A DNA stretch of 5,905 nucleotides. It comes from Methanosarcina sp. (lineage in GTDB: Archaea > Halobacteriota > Methanosarcinia > Methanosarcinales > Methanosarcinaceae). The first letter of the stretch is position 1. Every line of letters starts with the position of its first letter. The position numbers and the translations under genes are program-made. Shown piece by piece: positions 1-5,745 of the stretch. The DNA lies in assembly GCA_024280975.1 (NCBI GenBank), contig JAMXLQ010000099.1:1-5905 (forward strand), given 5' to 3'. The notes under the pieces are model-generated. The model worked only from the letters and a program-made list of their open reading frames with translations. It made no database searches and had not been told where the DNA came from.

Positions 1-2
1 GG

Positions 3-188
3 GCTTCTGACCAAGAAAATAGTTCAAGAACTCTTACAAATTATGGTAATAAATATTGGTTTTGGGACAGGCTCTATAATAAAATATTATTTCGCTTGCT
101 CTACCTCTCTATGGAAAAATTGCTCTCGAGAAATAAAGTTCATGATAAGTTCGTGGGCAGAAGCTATAAACTTACGGAGTACTCTTAA
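3..188 (+). CDS. Possible C-terminal end of an unrecognised protein (cut by window edge)
   Basis: A frame open from the left edge encodes about 61 residues and stops with TAA at 186-188. I do not recognise the product. It starts polar (Asp, Asn, Ser), then has an aromatic, basic, amphipathic stretch reading YWFWDRLYNKILFRLLYLSM, and ends in a lysine- and serine-rich tail (KLTEYS). Such a segment could sit on a membrane surface or be the last helix of an enzyme, but that is a guess. Frame 1 is also open here, to base 201, and gives a less protein-like translation, so the choice of frame rests on composition alone. The start lies outside the window. It could equally be an open frame arising by chance in AT-rich DNA. 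Confidence 0.35.
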   Translation, partial: ASDQENSSRTLTNYGNKYWFWDRLYNKILFRLLYLSMEKLLSRNKVHDKFVGRSYKLTEYS

Positions 189-713
189 GAGGTTACGATA
201 AAGAAAATACCTTGAGAAACTTTCTCTAATATGGCGAATATTACCTTATCTTTATAATAGAATAAGATCCTTTTTAGAGGCAGGATGAAAGCAGCAAAAT
301 GTTGTTGCTAAAAATTCAACGCTAAAATTTATGGAATATTACCTTTCTGAAAAGAAGAGGCTGAAAAATAGAACAAGTTGTATAAAAGACTGATAAAGTC
401 GAAAATGAGCTTACAAGCAACTTTAAGGGAAAATCTGGGAATAAAAAAGAGAGGTTGGTTCAGGAACTCTTTAAAAAGATAGAAATTAAGCCGGGAAAAA
501 GCTAGAAAAAGGCATTTAACTTAAAGAAAGTAAGTGCTTTTTGGAAAAGAATATAAAGGATAAATTGAAAAGTAGCGCAGTAATGTCGCAAGAAGTTCCT
601 TCAAAGTTCTCCTGGAGGATGAAAATTTTTTGCCAACTCAGCTGCTTTCTGAAAAGAAATAAAGGAGAAATATCTCTTCTATATTTAAAAGCTTTCCGGG
701 GAGATGGAACAAA
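189..713. other. Gene-poor spacer with short repeats and decayed reading-frame fragments
   Basis: No intact gene is visible in these 525 bases. There are two short direct repeats. GAATATTACCTT occurs at 236-247 and 334-345, each preceded by ATGG or ATGGC exactly 100 bases apart. CTTTCTGAAAAGAA occurs at 343-356 and 645-658. Short open stretches look protein-like but are closed by stops: 386-505 (plus strand, includes KERLVQELFKKIEIKPGKS) and 576-662 (plus strand, includes KVLLEDENFLPTQLLSEKK). They may be remains of a decayed gene, or chance. TATA-like strings for the downstream regulator occur at 551-557 (ATATAAA) and 678-685 (TCTATATT). The second would leave only a very short leader that cuts into the ribosome binding site, so the promoter cannot be fixed from sequence. 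Long leaders are common in Methanosarcina. Confidence 0.4.
698..703 (+). promoter_or_regulatory. Ribosome binding site of the winged-helix regulator
   Basis: GGGGAG lies 10 bases before the ATG at 714, a slightly long but usable spacing for a methanogen Shine-Dalgarno site. Another ATG at 704-706 is out of frame and reaches a stop after nine codons, so it is not the start of the regulator. Confidence 0.5.
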
Positions 714-1499
714 ATGAAAACATCACTTATTGATCTGGCGTTTCTTTCAGAAAAAAGGAAAGATGTATTGCTCCTGCTAGAAGAAGGGCCTAAGACTGGG
801 GACGAAATAAAAACAGCCCTCAACGTCAACTCAACGTCAATCATGCCCCAAATCAAAAAATTAAAAGAAGGATGTCTGATAGTACAGGATGATAGAAACA
901 CCTACAAACTCTCGGAGATCGGAGAGATAGTAGTCGAAAAAATGGAGCCTTTACTAAACACCGTAAGGGTTTTTGAGGAAAATTACGATTACTGGACAAA
1001 CCATGACTTTACCGCAATTCCCGAGTCTCTCCTTAACAGGATTGAGGAACTGGGGAACTATTTCATGCTTGAACCAGACCTTAACCGGCTTTTTGAAGTA
1101 CCTGAAGATTTTAAAAATAATCTTCTGGAATCAAGGCACGTAAAAATGTTTCTTTCGTATTTTAATCCTCTTCACGTTGAAATGTATTTGGAGCTTGAAA
1201 GAAAAGGGGCTGAAATATGTCTTATCCTGACAGAACCCGTTTTTGACAGGATGAAAGCGGATTACTATGAGGATCTAAAATCTCTTATGGAATCAAAAAA
1301 TGTTGAAGTTTATATTTGTGATAAAAATGTAACTCTCAAAGATGTAGTGACAGAGCGCTTCTGTTCGCTTGTGCTTTTCGATAAAAAGGGAAAATTCGAC
1401 CATCAACGCCTAATGAGCTTTGACGAGAGCGCACTTAAATGGTGCGGAGAGCTCTTCTCATACTATAAAGATATGTCCACCCGACTGGAGAAATTATAA
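714..1499 (+). CDS. Winged-helix transcription regulator of the methanogen DUF1724/FilR1 (Msr-like) family
   Basis: This 261-residue cytoplasmic protein is probably a DNA-binding transcription regulator. Residues about 5-75 form an ArsR/MarR-type winged helix: the segment SEKRKDVLLLLEEGPKTGDE is helix 1 and the turn, residues 37-51 (NVNSTSIMPQIKKLK) are the likely recognition helix, and about 53-70 (GCLIVQDDRNTYKLSEIG) are the wing. The linker carries the family hallmark HDFTAIPESLLNRI (97-110). Residues about 120-255 match the C-terminal domain once called DUF1724, now FilR1 middle domain. This architecture is abundant in Methanosarcina and includes the Msr regulators of methyltransferase genes. 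The ligand or signal and the targets of this copy are unknown. There are five cysteines (54, 168, 202, 217, 244), but they do not form an obvious metal motif. Length is normal for the family and the frame is intact. The gene is convergent with the response regulator, with 14 bases between stop codons, so no operon links them. Family assignment is firm; the specific role is not. Confidence 0.9.
   Translation: MKTSLIDLAFLSEKRKDVLLLLEEGPKTGDEIKTALNVNSTSIMPQIKKLKEGCLIVQDDRNTYKLSEIGEIVVEKMEPLLNTVRVFEENYDYWTNHDFTAIPESLLNRIEELGNYFMLEPDLNRLFEVPEDFKNNLLESRHVKMFLSYFNPLHVEMYLELERKGAEICLILTEPVFDRMKADYYEDLKSLMESKNVEVYICDKNVTLKDVVTERFCSLVLFDKKGKFDHQRLMSFDESALKWCGELFSYYKDMSTRLEKL
819..840 (+). repeat. Perfect 11-bp tandem repeat inside the HTH coding region
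   Basis: CTCAACGTCAA occurs twice head to tail (819-829 and 830-840). Because 11 is not a multiple of three, the two copies encode different residues (part of LNV and of NST, at the start of the recognition helix). The family pattern is kept without a gap, so this is probably a coincidence of codons and not a recent duplication. Confidence 0.6.
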
Positions 1500-1513
1500 C
1501 TACCTTTTTGAAG

Positions 1514-1891
1514 TTAAGAAGAGTCTTCTCCAAGATATTTTTCGATCAAAGCCCTGAATTTGTGAATATCTATAGGTTTTGAAACATAATCTACGCAGCC
1601 CATTTCTATGAAGTGCTCTTCACTCCCTTTCATAGCGTGGGCAGTAACCGCTATCACAGGGATATCGGCAGTCATAGGATTTTTCTTAATTCGATCGAGA
1701 ACTTCAAGCCCGTCCATCTTCGGAAGCTGCATATCCAGCAGAATAATATCGAATTTATTTTCAACAAGGCACTCAAGAGCCTTTATCCCATCTTCGGCTT
1801 TAGTTACGTTATATCCATAGAATTCCAGAAGGTCCAGAATCAGTTCCATATTCATGGGATTATCTTCGACAATCAGGATTTTTTTCATCAT
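1514..1891 (-). CDS. Single-domain response regulator (DivK/CheY-like receiver)
   Basis: This 125-residue cytoplasmic protein is a complete phosphoacceptor domain with no output domain. All receiver landmarks are present: the acidic pair E9-D10 for Mg2+, the phosphorylated D53 in DIILLDMQLPKMDG, the switch T83 in VIAVTAHAMKG, and K105 in the cis-proline pair SKP. The VEDNPMN start and TAHAMKG loop resemble DivK-type regulators. Such proteins act by binding a partner (kinase, phosphotransfer protein or chemotaxis-like target) when phosphorylated. Two ATG codons lie in tandem (1891-1889 and 1888-1886); related proteins usually begin MKKILIVEDN, so the second, 7 bases from the GAGG motif, may be the real start. 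A decayed receiver or hybrid-kinase gene ends at 1860 on the same strand, overlapping this start by 32 bases, a layout expected of a former operon. Its kinase is not in the window. The gene itself shows no damage. Confidence 0.93.
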   Translation of the reverse strand: MMKKILIVEDNPMNMELILDLLEFYGYNVTKAEDGIKALECLVENKFDIILLDMQLPKMDGLEVLDRIKKNPMTADIPVIAVTAHAMKGSEEHFIEMGCVDYVSKPIDIHKFRALIEKYLGEDSS

Positions 1892-2378
1892 TACGCCTCT
1901 TCAGCATAGATAATTCTTTTATCCTAATAATTAATTCTTTTCTTTCAAAAGTTCCCTTTCTCATAATAAAAGTAAGATGTCTCTTCAGTTCATTGTTCAA
2001 TTCTTCAAGATTCTTCTCAGTAAACTCGCTGGAAGTGCATACAATCAGAGAAATAACCTTTGTGCGTACATCAACCATAGGCTGGATGTAATTTAAACAC
2101 ATTAATTCCGGCTCATTAGGTCGAGGTAGAACATCGGGTTTCTCTGGAAAAGCGTTGCAGACATTCCCCTCTCGTTGTAAGCTTTAATAACCTTAGCCTT
2201 CGGACTTAATCCTCGAGCTCAACAGTTCTACAGTATTTTCATCATCTGTTATAAGAACTTTAAGATATTCAACCATCTGAAGATCAACTATATTCTTTCT
2301 CTTATCATTGTCAGTTGCCTCTTTTTCCTGTAAGTCGAAAAACTGGAATGGAGAATGTTCTCGATGTAAAGATGACAA
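1860..2378 (-). pseudogene. Decayed receiver domain, probably the C-terminal end of a hybrid sensor kinase
   Basis: Read on the minus strand, a linker (EKEATDNDKRKN) leads into KVLITDDENTVELLSSRIKS, which is beta-1 and helix 1 of a receiver with the acidic pair DD at 2246-2241. Two in-frame stops follow (2195-2193 and 2186-2184). The missing piece, KVIKAYN, is readable at 2194-2174 in another frame, and the original frame then resumes with GNVCNAFPEKPDVL. Next, LDLM, holding the phosphoacceptor Asp codon at 2122-2120, again lies out of frame between in-frame PRPNE residues. After this the frame is clean to the TAA at 1862-1860: VRTKVISLIVCTSSEFTEKN, then the MRKGTF motif and a charged tail. 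Each damaged spot fits two small deletions adding up to three bases. This order matches terminal receivers of Methanosarcina hybrid histidine kinases. The 80-residue open piece beginning at 2102 (ATG) is not a plausible gene by itself, since it lacks beta-1 to helix 2. Sequencing errors could explain part of the damage. Confidence 0.7.
1894..1900 (-). promoter_or_regulatory. Ribosome binding site of the response regulator
   Basis: On the minus strand AGAGGCG precedes the tandem ATG codons. The core GAGG is 4 bases from the first ATG and 7 bases from the second, which mildly favours the second ATG as the start. Confidence 0.5.
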
Positions 2379-2439
2379 CTGACATGATAAGAGCAGAGAC
2401 GATATCTATGCTAACAAGGATCTTTTTACTAATGTTCAT
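2311..2439 (-). other. Small open frame, possible N-terminal membrane-anchor remnant of the decayed sensor
   Basis: A 42-codon frame starts at ATG 2439-2437. It reads MNISKKILVSIDIVSALIMS and continues with a few hydrophobic residues, so it has a short basic start followed by one membrane-spanning segment (about residues 7-24). This resembles the first helix of archaeal sensor kinases. It ends at TGA 2313-2311. From about 2345 onward the better protein signal is in the neighbouring frame, which runs into the decayed receiver. One reading is that a sensor gene lost its middle (input and kinase domains), leaving the anchor next to the last receiver. Alternatives are a genuine small membrane protein or a chance frame. 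No clear Shine-Dalgarno site precedes the ATG. Confidence 0.3.
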
Positions 2440-2553
2440 ACTTTAAGTTCAATGGTCGAGTCTTAAGTTAATTAAGCCTGGAGGTAGAGTCTGGGTTGGG
2501 ATCTACAAGGAAGTTTATATGATAATAATGACAGATAAAATTAAATTGGAATC

Positions 2554-2562
2554 TATATAAAA
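2554..2562 (-). promoter_or_regulatory. Candidate archaeal TATA box for the signalling locus
   Basis: On the minus strand TTTTATATA, preceded by the purine-rich GAAAAC, closely fits the archaeal TATA consensus with a possible BRE. Transcription would start about 25 bases further, near 2530, giving a leader of about 90 bases to the ATG at 2439 and reading through the decayed receiver into the intact response regulator. This could be the original operon promoter still serving the response regulator. The string is nearly symmetric, but no plus-strand gene lies downstream. Confidence 0.4.
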
Positions 2563-2649
2563 GTTTTCACAAGCAGTTATGACAAAGTAACCCTATAAAC
2601 TTCAAACAATAGATTAGTAGATTCTCTTTTATCAATTAGAAGATTGTTG

Positions 2650-2741
2650 AGTACCTTTTATAAAAAAAAAACTTAAAAATAAGTATTAGCTAAATAATAC
2701 TAATTTTGAAAGTGTAAATGATAAGATTCGTAAAAGGTACT
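2650..2741. repeat. Perfect 11-bp inverted repeat enclosing a hairpin
   Basis: AGTACCTTTTA at 2650-2660 is the exact reverse complement of TAAAAGGTACT at 2731-2741. The 70 bases between them contain the terminator hairpin and the A/T tract. The 92-base unit could form a two-tier stem-loop in RNA or a cruciform in DNA. Bounded inverted repeats also fit a very small non-coding mobile element, but I see no flanking target duplication. Confidence 0.6.
2662..2710 (-). terminator. Hairpin plus T-tract terminator of the ATPase gene
   Basis: On the minus strand, about 100 bases after the ATPase stop, a stem-loop spans 2710-2673. Its perfect 7-bp core is AGTATTA/TAATACT with a 6-base loop (2689-2694), extended outward by five and then two more pairs across single A-A and A-G mismatches, giving 14 paired of 16 positions. 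It is followed by a run of ten T residues (2671-2662). Archaeal RNA polymerase terminates on T tracts, so this is a good end for the ATPase transcript. The stem is almost pure A+T and would be weak as RNA. Confidence 0.6.
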
Positions 2742-2773
2742 TCCATAAAACGGAAAATATTTGATCTGTTTTT

Positions 2774-2844
2774 GATTTAACACTTAAGAACCTGGTTGCT
2801 CAGTTTTAATTTACCATTTAAGGAATCTGGTTGCCCAGCTTACA
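2774..2844. repeat. Degenerate 35-bp tandem duplication over the 3' end of the ATPase gene
   Basis: Bases 2809-2844, which include the last ATPase codons and stop, are matched by the directly adjoining bases 2774-2808. By eye about three quarters of positions agree with one single-base gap. The best-kept part is CTGGTTGC followed by CAG, plus a shared TTAAG. Read on the minus strand the outer copy recalls the ATRFL of the protein's last residues, but the preceding Trp codon is TGA and the following frame is shifted, so it is not translated. Confidence 0.65.
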
Positions 2845-5660
2845 TCCCTTCTCAGCAGGTATTTTCTTAATTCATCGACTCCAAGCAATAAAACTGCAAA
2901 AGGAACAGCAATTAACAAATATCTGAGATCGAGGGGATGAGTATTAAAAATTAGATTTGCAGCTGGATTCCAAATGATTAACGCAAGAATCAGGAGTTCA
3001 GTTGCAATCCCTACCAGAATCATATGATTACTAAATAAACTCATTGTGAAGACTGACTGGAATCTGGTTCGGGAAGCAAAAACATTAGCAATCTGGCATA
3101 TAACTACTGCTGAAAAGAAAGCGGTTATCGATTGCATATAAAGGGGATTGTTATTTGCAAGCTGCTCGCCAAAACTCCATCCTCCTCCAAAAAGTACGGC
3201 AAAGTAGCAGAAAAAGCCTGCAAAGGCTTCGATGGGGCCTTTTATCCCATAAGCTGTAAGAAGCACCTGGGGAGTTAACAATTTTTCGTCTCTGGATCTG
3301 GGAGGTCTTTTCATAATATCCTCTTCTCCTTTTTCCTCCCCGAGAGCAAGCGCAGGCAGCATATCTGTACCAAGATCAATTGCCAGAATAAGCTGTACTG
3401 GCATAGGAAGAGGCAGAGCAAAAAGTATGAAAGCTATATAAGGTAGAACTTCAGGAATAGTGTGGGTAATAATATACACAATGAACTTTTTTATATTATC
3501 AAACACGGTTCTGCCTTCTTCTACAGCATTCACGATAGTAGCGAAATTATCATCAAGCAGTATCATATCCGCAGCTTCGCGAGCAACATCAGTTCCACTT
3601 CCCATAGCGACGCCCATGTCGGCATTCTTGATTGCAGGGGCATCATTTACCCCGTCGCCTGTCATGGTAACAACCTCCCCTTCGGCCTGGAAAAGCTGTA
3701 CGATTTTTAGTTTTTGCACAGGAGAAGTACGGGCAAATACAATGCTTGGATTTTTTAATCTTGAAGCAAGGTCTGCGCTTGAGAGTATTGCTAGCTCCTC
3801 TCCAGTAATAATCTCAAGGTTTCCAACATTTCCAAGTCCCACATCCTTTGCTATCGATTCTGCAGTGACCGGGTGATCACCTGTGATCATGACAACTTTG
3901 ATCCCGGCTGTATGACACTTTGCAATAGCTTCTCTGGCTTCAGGGCGCGGAGGGTCTACAATTCCTATAAATCCAAGGAAAATAAAATCCCCTGTATATT
4001 CCTTTAGCTCTTCTACTTGCCTATACGCAAGGGCAATAATCCGTTCTCCTTTTTTTGCAAGGCTCAGGTGCCGGTCAAGAAGTTCTTGTTGCTCAGTTTC
4101 ATCCAGTTTCCTGATTCCTCTTGAATCTAGGGATGAGCTGCACATTTTCACAACGACTTCCGGGGCACCCTTGAGATAAACTTCAAGTTTTCCTTCAGGA
4201 GTACAGCAGATAACTTCCATTCTTTTGGTAAGCGAATCAAAGGGGAACTCTTCTAGCCTTGGATAATCATTCTGGAGTCTATTTATGTCTTCTATGTTAT
4301 TTGCAAAAACAAGAAGTGCTCCTTCAGTTGGGTCGCCGGTATACCCTGGAGGAGACTCACGAAGTTTCGCATTATTGCAAAGGCCTGCAATTCTTATGAA
4401 CACAGACGGCAGTTTTTCAGGGATCCACACAGATTTATCTGTAGCACAAACTCCTTTTGTTCCTGACTCTGCAATTTCTTTAATAGCGGCCTTGTTTGTA
4501 CTTTTTTCTGCCTCCTGAGTTGCAGCCTCTTTCTTAGTACTGAGAGAATATTGAAGGACGAGACATTCAAAACCGATCATAAGAGAATTAACTGCCATCT
4601 TATTCTGAGTTAGAGTCCCAGTTTTGTCGGTACAGATAACAGTAGTTGAGCCTAGTGTTTCTACTGATTCAAGCTGTTTTATTAGAGCATTCCGCGAAGC
4701 CATTCTTCTGGAGGCAAGGCTCAGGGCAAGGGTAACTGTAGGTAAAAGCCCTTCTGGAACATTGGCAACGATAATTCCAATAGCAAAAATAAGGCTTGCA
4801 AGAAAAATATTCTGAATAAAAAACGCAAGTATAAAAAAGATTACTCCCAGAATAATCGCAATTACGGATATGACTTTTATGAAATGGTTGAGTTCTTTCC
4901 GGATAGGAGTATCCACGCCTGAAGTCTGTTGTGTGAGTGTTGCAAGGTTCCCGATCTGGGTATTATGTCCTGTTCCAAAAACAACTGCCTTCCCGTTTCC
5001 GCTCTGTACCAGAGTTCCTGAAAAAACCATATTCCTGCACTCCAGTATATTTGGATGAATGCATTCAAGAGATCGAAGCTGAGGTTCAGATTCACCGGTA
5101 ATAGCCGAGTTATCGACTTTCAGAGCATTAGTTTCAATCAAGCGCCCGTCGGCAGGAACCTTATCTCCTTCCTCGAGAAGAATAATATCCCCTACAACAA
5201 GCTTTGATGCCAGGATATCCTTTACCTTTCCTTCCCTTATAACTCTGGCATGGGGTGGAAGAAGCTGCCGAAAACTTTCCATTGTTTTTTCAGCCTGGTA
5301 TTCCTGTATAAGTGTAAAAGTTCCATTGAGAATTACAACGCCCGCGAGAGCAATTCCTATATACAGGTTTCCCTGCCCGGGATCAAGATATTCTCCAATG
5401 AAAGATAGAATTGCTCCCACAGTCAATAGGATGGAAAATAAGTTCCTGAATTGCCTGAGATACTTCTTTATTATGCTCTCTTTTCCTATTTCTTCGAGAA
5501 TATTGGCTCCACATTCTTTGAGCCTGCGAGCAGCTTCCTGCTCACCGAGTCCGTTTTCGTCAACCTCTAATTTTTGAAGAAACTCTGAAAGTGAAATACT
5601 ATGCTCATTCCCCTGGGGAGAACAAATCTTGTCGTTAACACCAGTCAGATTCTTCTCCAT
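2811..5660 (-). CDS. P-type cation-transporting ATPase, Na,K-ATPase-like (type IIC-like)
   Basis: This 949-residue membrane pump uses ATP to move cations through a phospho-aspartate cycle. Domains in order: cation-ATPase N-terminal region (about 20-90), actuator domain with TGES (188-191), phosphorylation site D345 in CTDKTGTLTQN, nucleotide domain with KGAPE (497-501), hinge motifs DPPR (569-572), TGD (593-595) and TGDGVNDAP (667-675), and a six-helix C-terminal membrane region. About ten transmembrane helices are visible (near 73-90, 98-118, 262-283, 286-312, 722-748, 752-772, 800-825, 843-862, 877-897, 912-931). IIANVPEGLLPT-type sequence in M4 (E303), E737 in M5, and IDLGTDM in M6 (D762, D766) followed by DIMKRPPR match the Na,K/H,K-ATPase group best. 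Differences from animal alpha subunits are H733 and T734 in M5, N859 in M8, a charged insertion at about 371-412, and no C-terminal Tyr-Tyr. No beta-subunit gene is nearby. The ion carried cannot be settled: Na+, K+, H+ or Ca2+ remain possible. ATG at 5660 has a good ribosome binding site and gives the usual family length. It appears to be transcribed alone. Confidence 0.95.
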   Translation of the reverse strand: MEKNLTGVNDKICSPQGNEHSISLSEFLQKLEVDENGLGEQEAARRLKECGANILEEIGKESIIKKYLRQFRNLFSILLTVGAILSFIGEYLDPGQGNLYIGIALAGVVILNGTFTLIQEYQAEKTMESFRQLLPPHARVIREGKVKDILASKLVVGDIILLEEGDKVPADGRLIETNALKVDNSAITGESEPQLRSLECIHPNILECRNMVFSGTLVQSGNGKAVVFGTGHNTQIGNLATLTQQTSGVDTPIRKELNHFIKVISVIAIILGVIFFILAFFIQNIFLASLIFAIGIIVANVPEGLLPTVTLALSLASRRMASRNALIKQLESVETLGSTTVICTDKTGTLTQNKMAVNSLMIGFECLVLQYSLSTKKEAATQEAEKSTNKAAIKEIAESGTKGVCATDKSVWIPEKLPSVFIRIAGLCNNAKLRESPPGYTGDPTEGALLVFANNIEDINRLQNDYPRLEEFPFDSLTKRMEVICCTPEGKLEVYLKGAPEVVVKMCSSSLDSRGIRKLDETEQQELLDRHLSLAKKGERIIALAYRQVEELKEYTGDFIFLGFIGIVDPPRPEAREAIAKCHTAGIKVVMITGDHPVTAESIAKDVGLGNVGNLEIITGEELAILSSADLASRLKNPSIVFARTSPVQKLKIVQLFQAEGEVVTMTGDGVNDAPAIKNADMGVAMGSGTDVAREAADMILLDDNFATIVNAVEEGRTVFDNIKKFIVYIITHTIPEVLPYIAFILFALPLPMPVQLILAIDLGTDMLPALALGEEKGEEDIMKRPPRSRDEKLLTPQVLLTAYGIKGPIEAFAGFFCYFAVLFGGGWSFGEQLANNNPLYMQSITAFFSAVVICQIANVFASRTRFQSVFTMSLFSNHMILVGIATELLILALIIWNPAANLIFNTHPLDLRYLLIAVPFAVLLLGVDELRKYLLRRDVSWATRFLKW

Positions 5661-5664
5661 TTAA

Positions 5665-5670
5665 TCCCCT
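5665..5670 (-). promoter_or_regulatory. Ribosome binding site of the ATPase
   Basis: On the minus strand AGGGGA ends four bases before the ATG at 5660. It supports that codon as the start, and no other in-frame start with a comparable site is seen close by. Confidence 0.6.
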
Positions 5671-5707
5671 GCTTGATTCAATGTAATACAAGAATAAGAA
5701 GCTTGAC

Positions 5708-5725
5708 ATGGGTTTCGAAAACCAT
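5708..5725. repeat. Near-perfect 18-bp palindrome in the ATPase leader/promoter
   Basis: ATGGGTTTCGAAAACCAT pairs at eight of nine positions about its centre, with the perfect core TTTCGAAA at 5713-5720. It lies 47 bases upstream of the ATPase ATG, where transcription would start if the TATA element at 5738-5745 is used. This is a good place for a dimeric repressor to bind. In a window of this size one such palindrome is expected about by chance, so position is the main argument. Confidence 0.45.
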
Positions 5726-5737
5726 CTTGAACTCCAT

Positions 5738-5745
5738 GATATAAG
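5738..5745 (-). promoter_or_regulatory. Candidate TATA box of the ATPase gene
   Basis: On the minus strand CTTATATC is the only good TATA-like string in the 100 bases before the gene. A start about 25 bases downstream (near 5715) would give a leader of about 55 bases containing the ribosome binding site. No strong BRE is visible before it. Confidence 0.35.

Larger units (their letters stand above)
2440..2810. other. Intergenic spacer between the ATPase gene and the signalling locus
   Basis: No coding signal is seen in these 371 bases on either strand. The spacer holds the TATA-like element at 2554-2562, a hairpin and T-tract terminator at 2662-2710, an 11-bp inverted repeat around it (2650-2741), and a degenerate copy of the end of the ATPase gene (2774-2808). 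The rest is AT-rich sequence without recognisable structure. Confidence 0.6.

Noticed and set aside
1..201. Frame-1 open translation at the left edge
   Set aside because: Its composition is less protein-like than frame 3, although neither frame can be proved from this window.
331..393. Small frame reading MEYYLSEKKRLKNR, recalling the SEKRKD start of the winged-helix regulator
   Set aside because: The similarity is only a few residues and the following hydrophobic helix of the family is missing, so a duplicated regulator start cannot be claimed.
638..901. 87-residue minus-strand open frame over the start of the winged-helix gene
   Set aside because: It is a shadow of a strongly supported plus-strand gene and has no recognisable motif.
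1608..1909. Plus-strand open frames of 70 and 98 residues opposite the response regulator
   Set aside because: The minus-strand receiver has every catalytic landmark, and these frames are its antisense shadows.
3460..3876. 138-residue plus-strand open frame within the ATPase gene
   Set aside because: It is antisense to the conserved hinge and M5 region of the ATPase, has low-complexity Ser/Ala composition and no family features. The other plus-strand frames at 4285-4518, 4624-4815, 4870-5058 and 5326-5577 are rejected for the same reason.
4877..5095. 72-residue minus-strand open frame in a second frame of the ATPase
   Set aside because: It overlaps intact actuator-domain coding sequence on the same strand, and its translation resembles no family.
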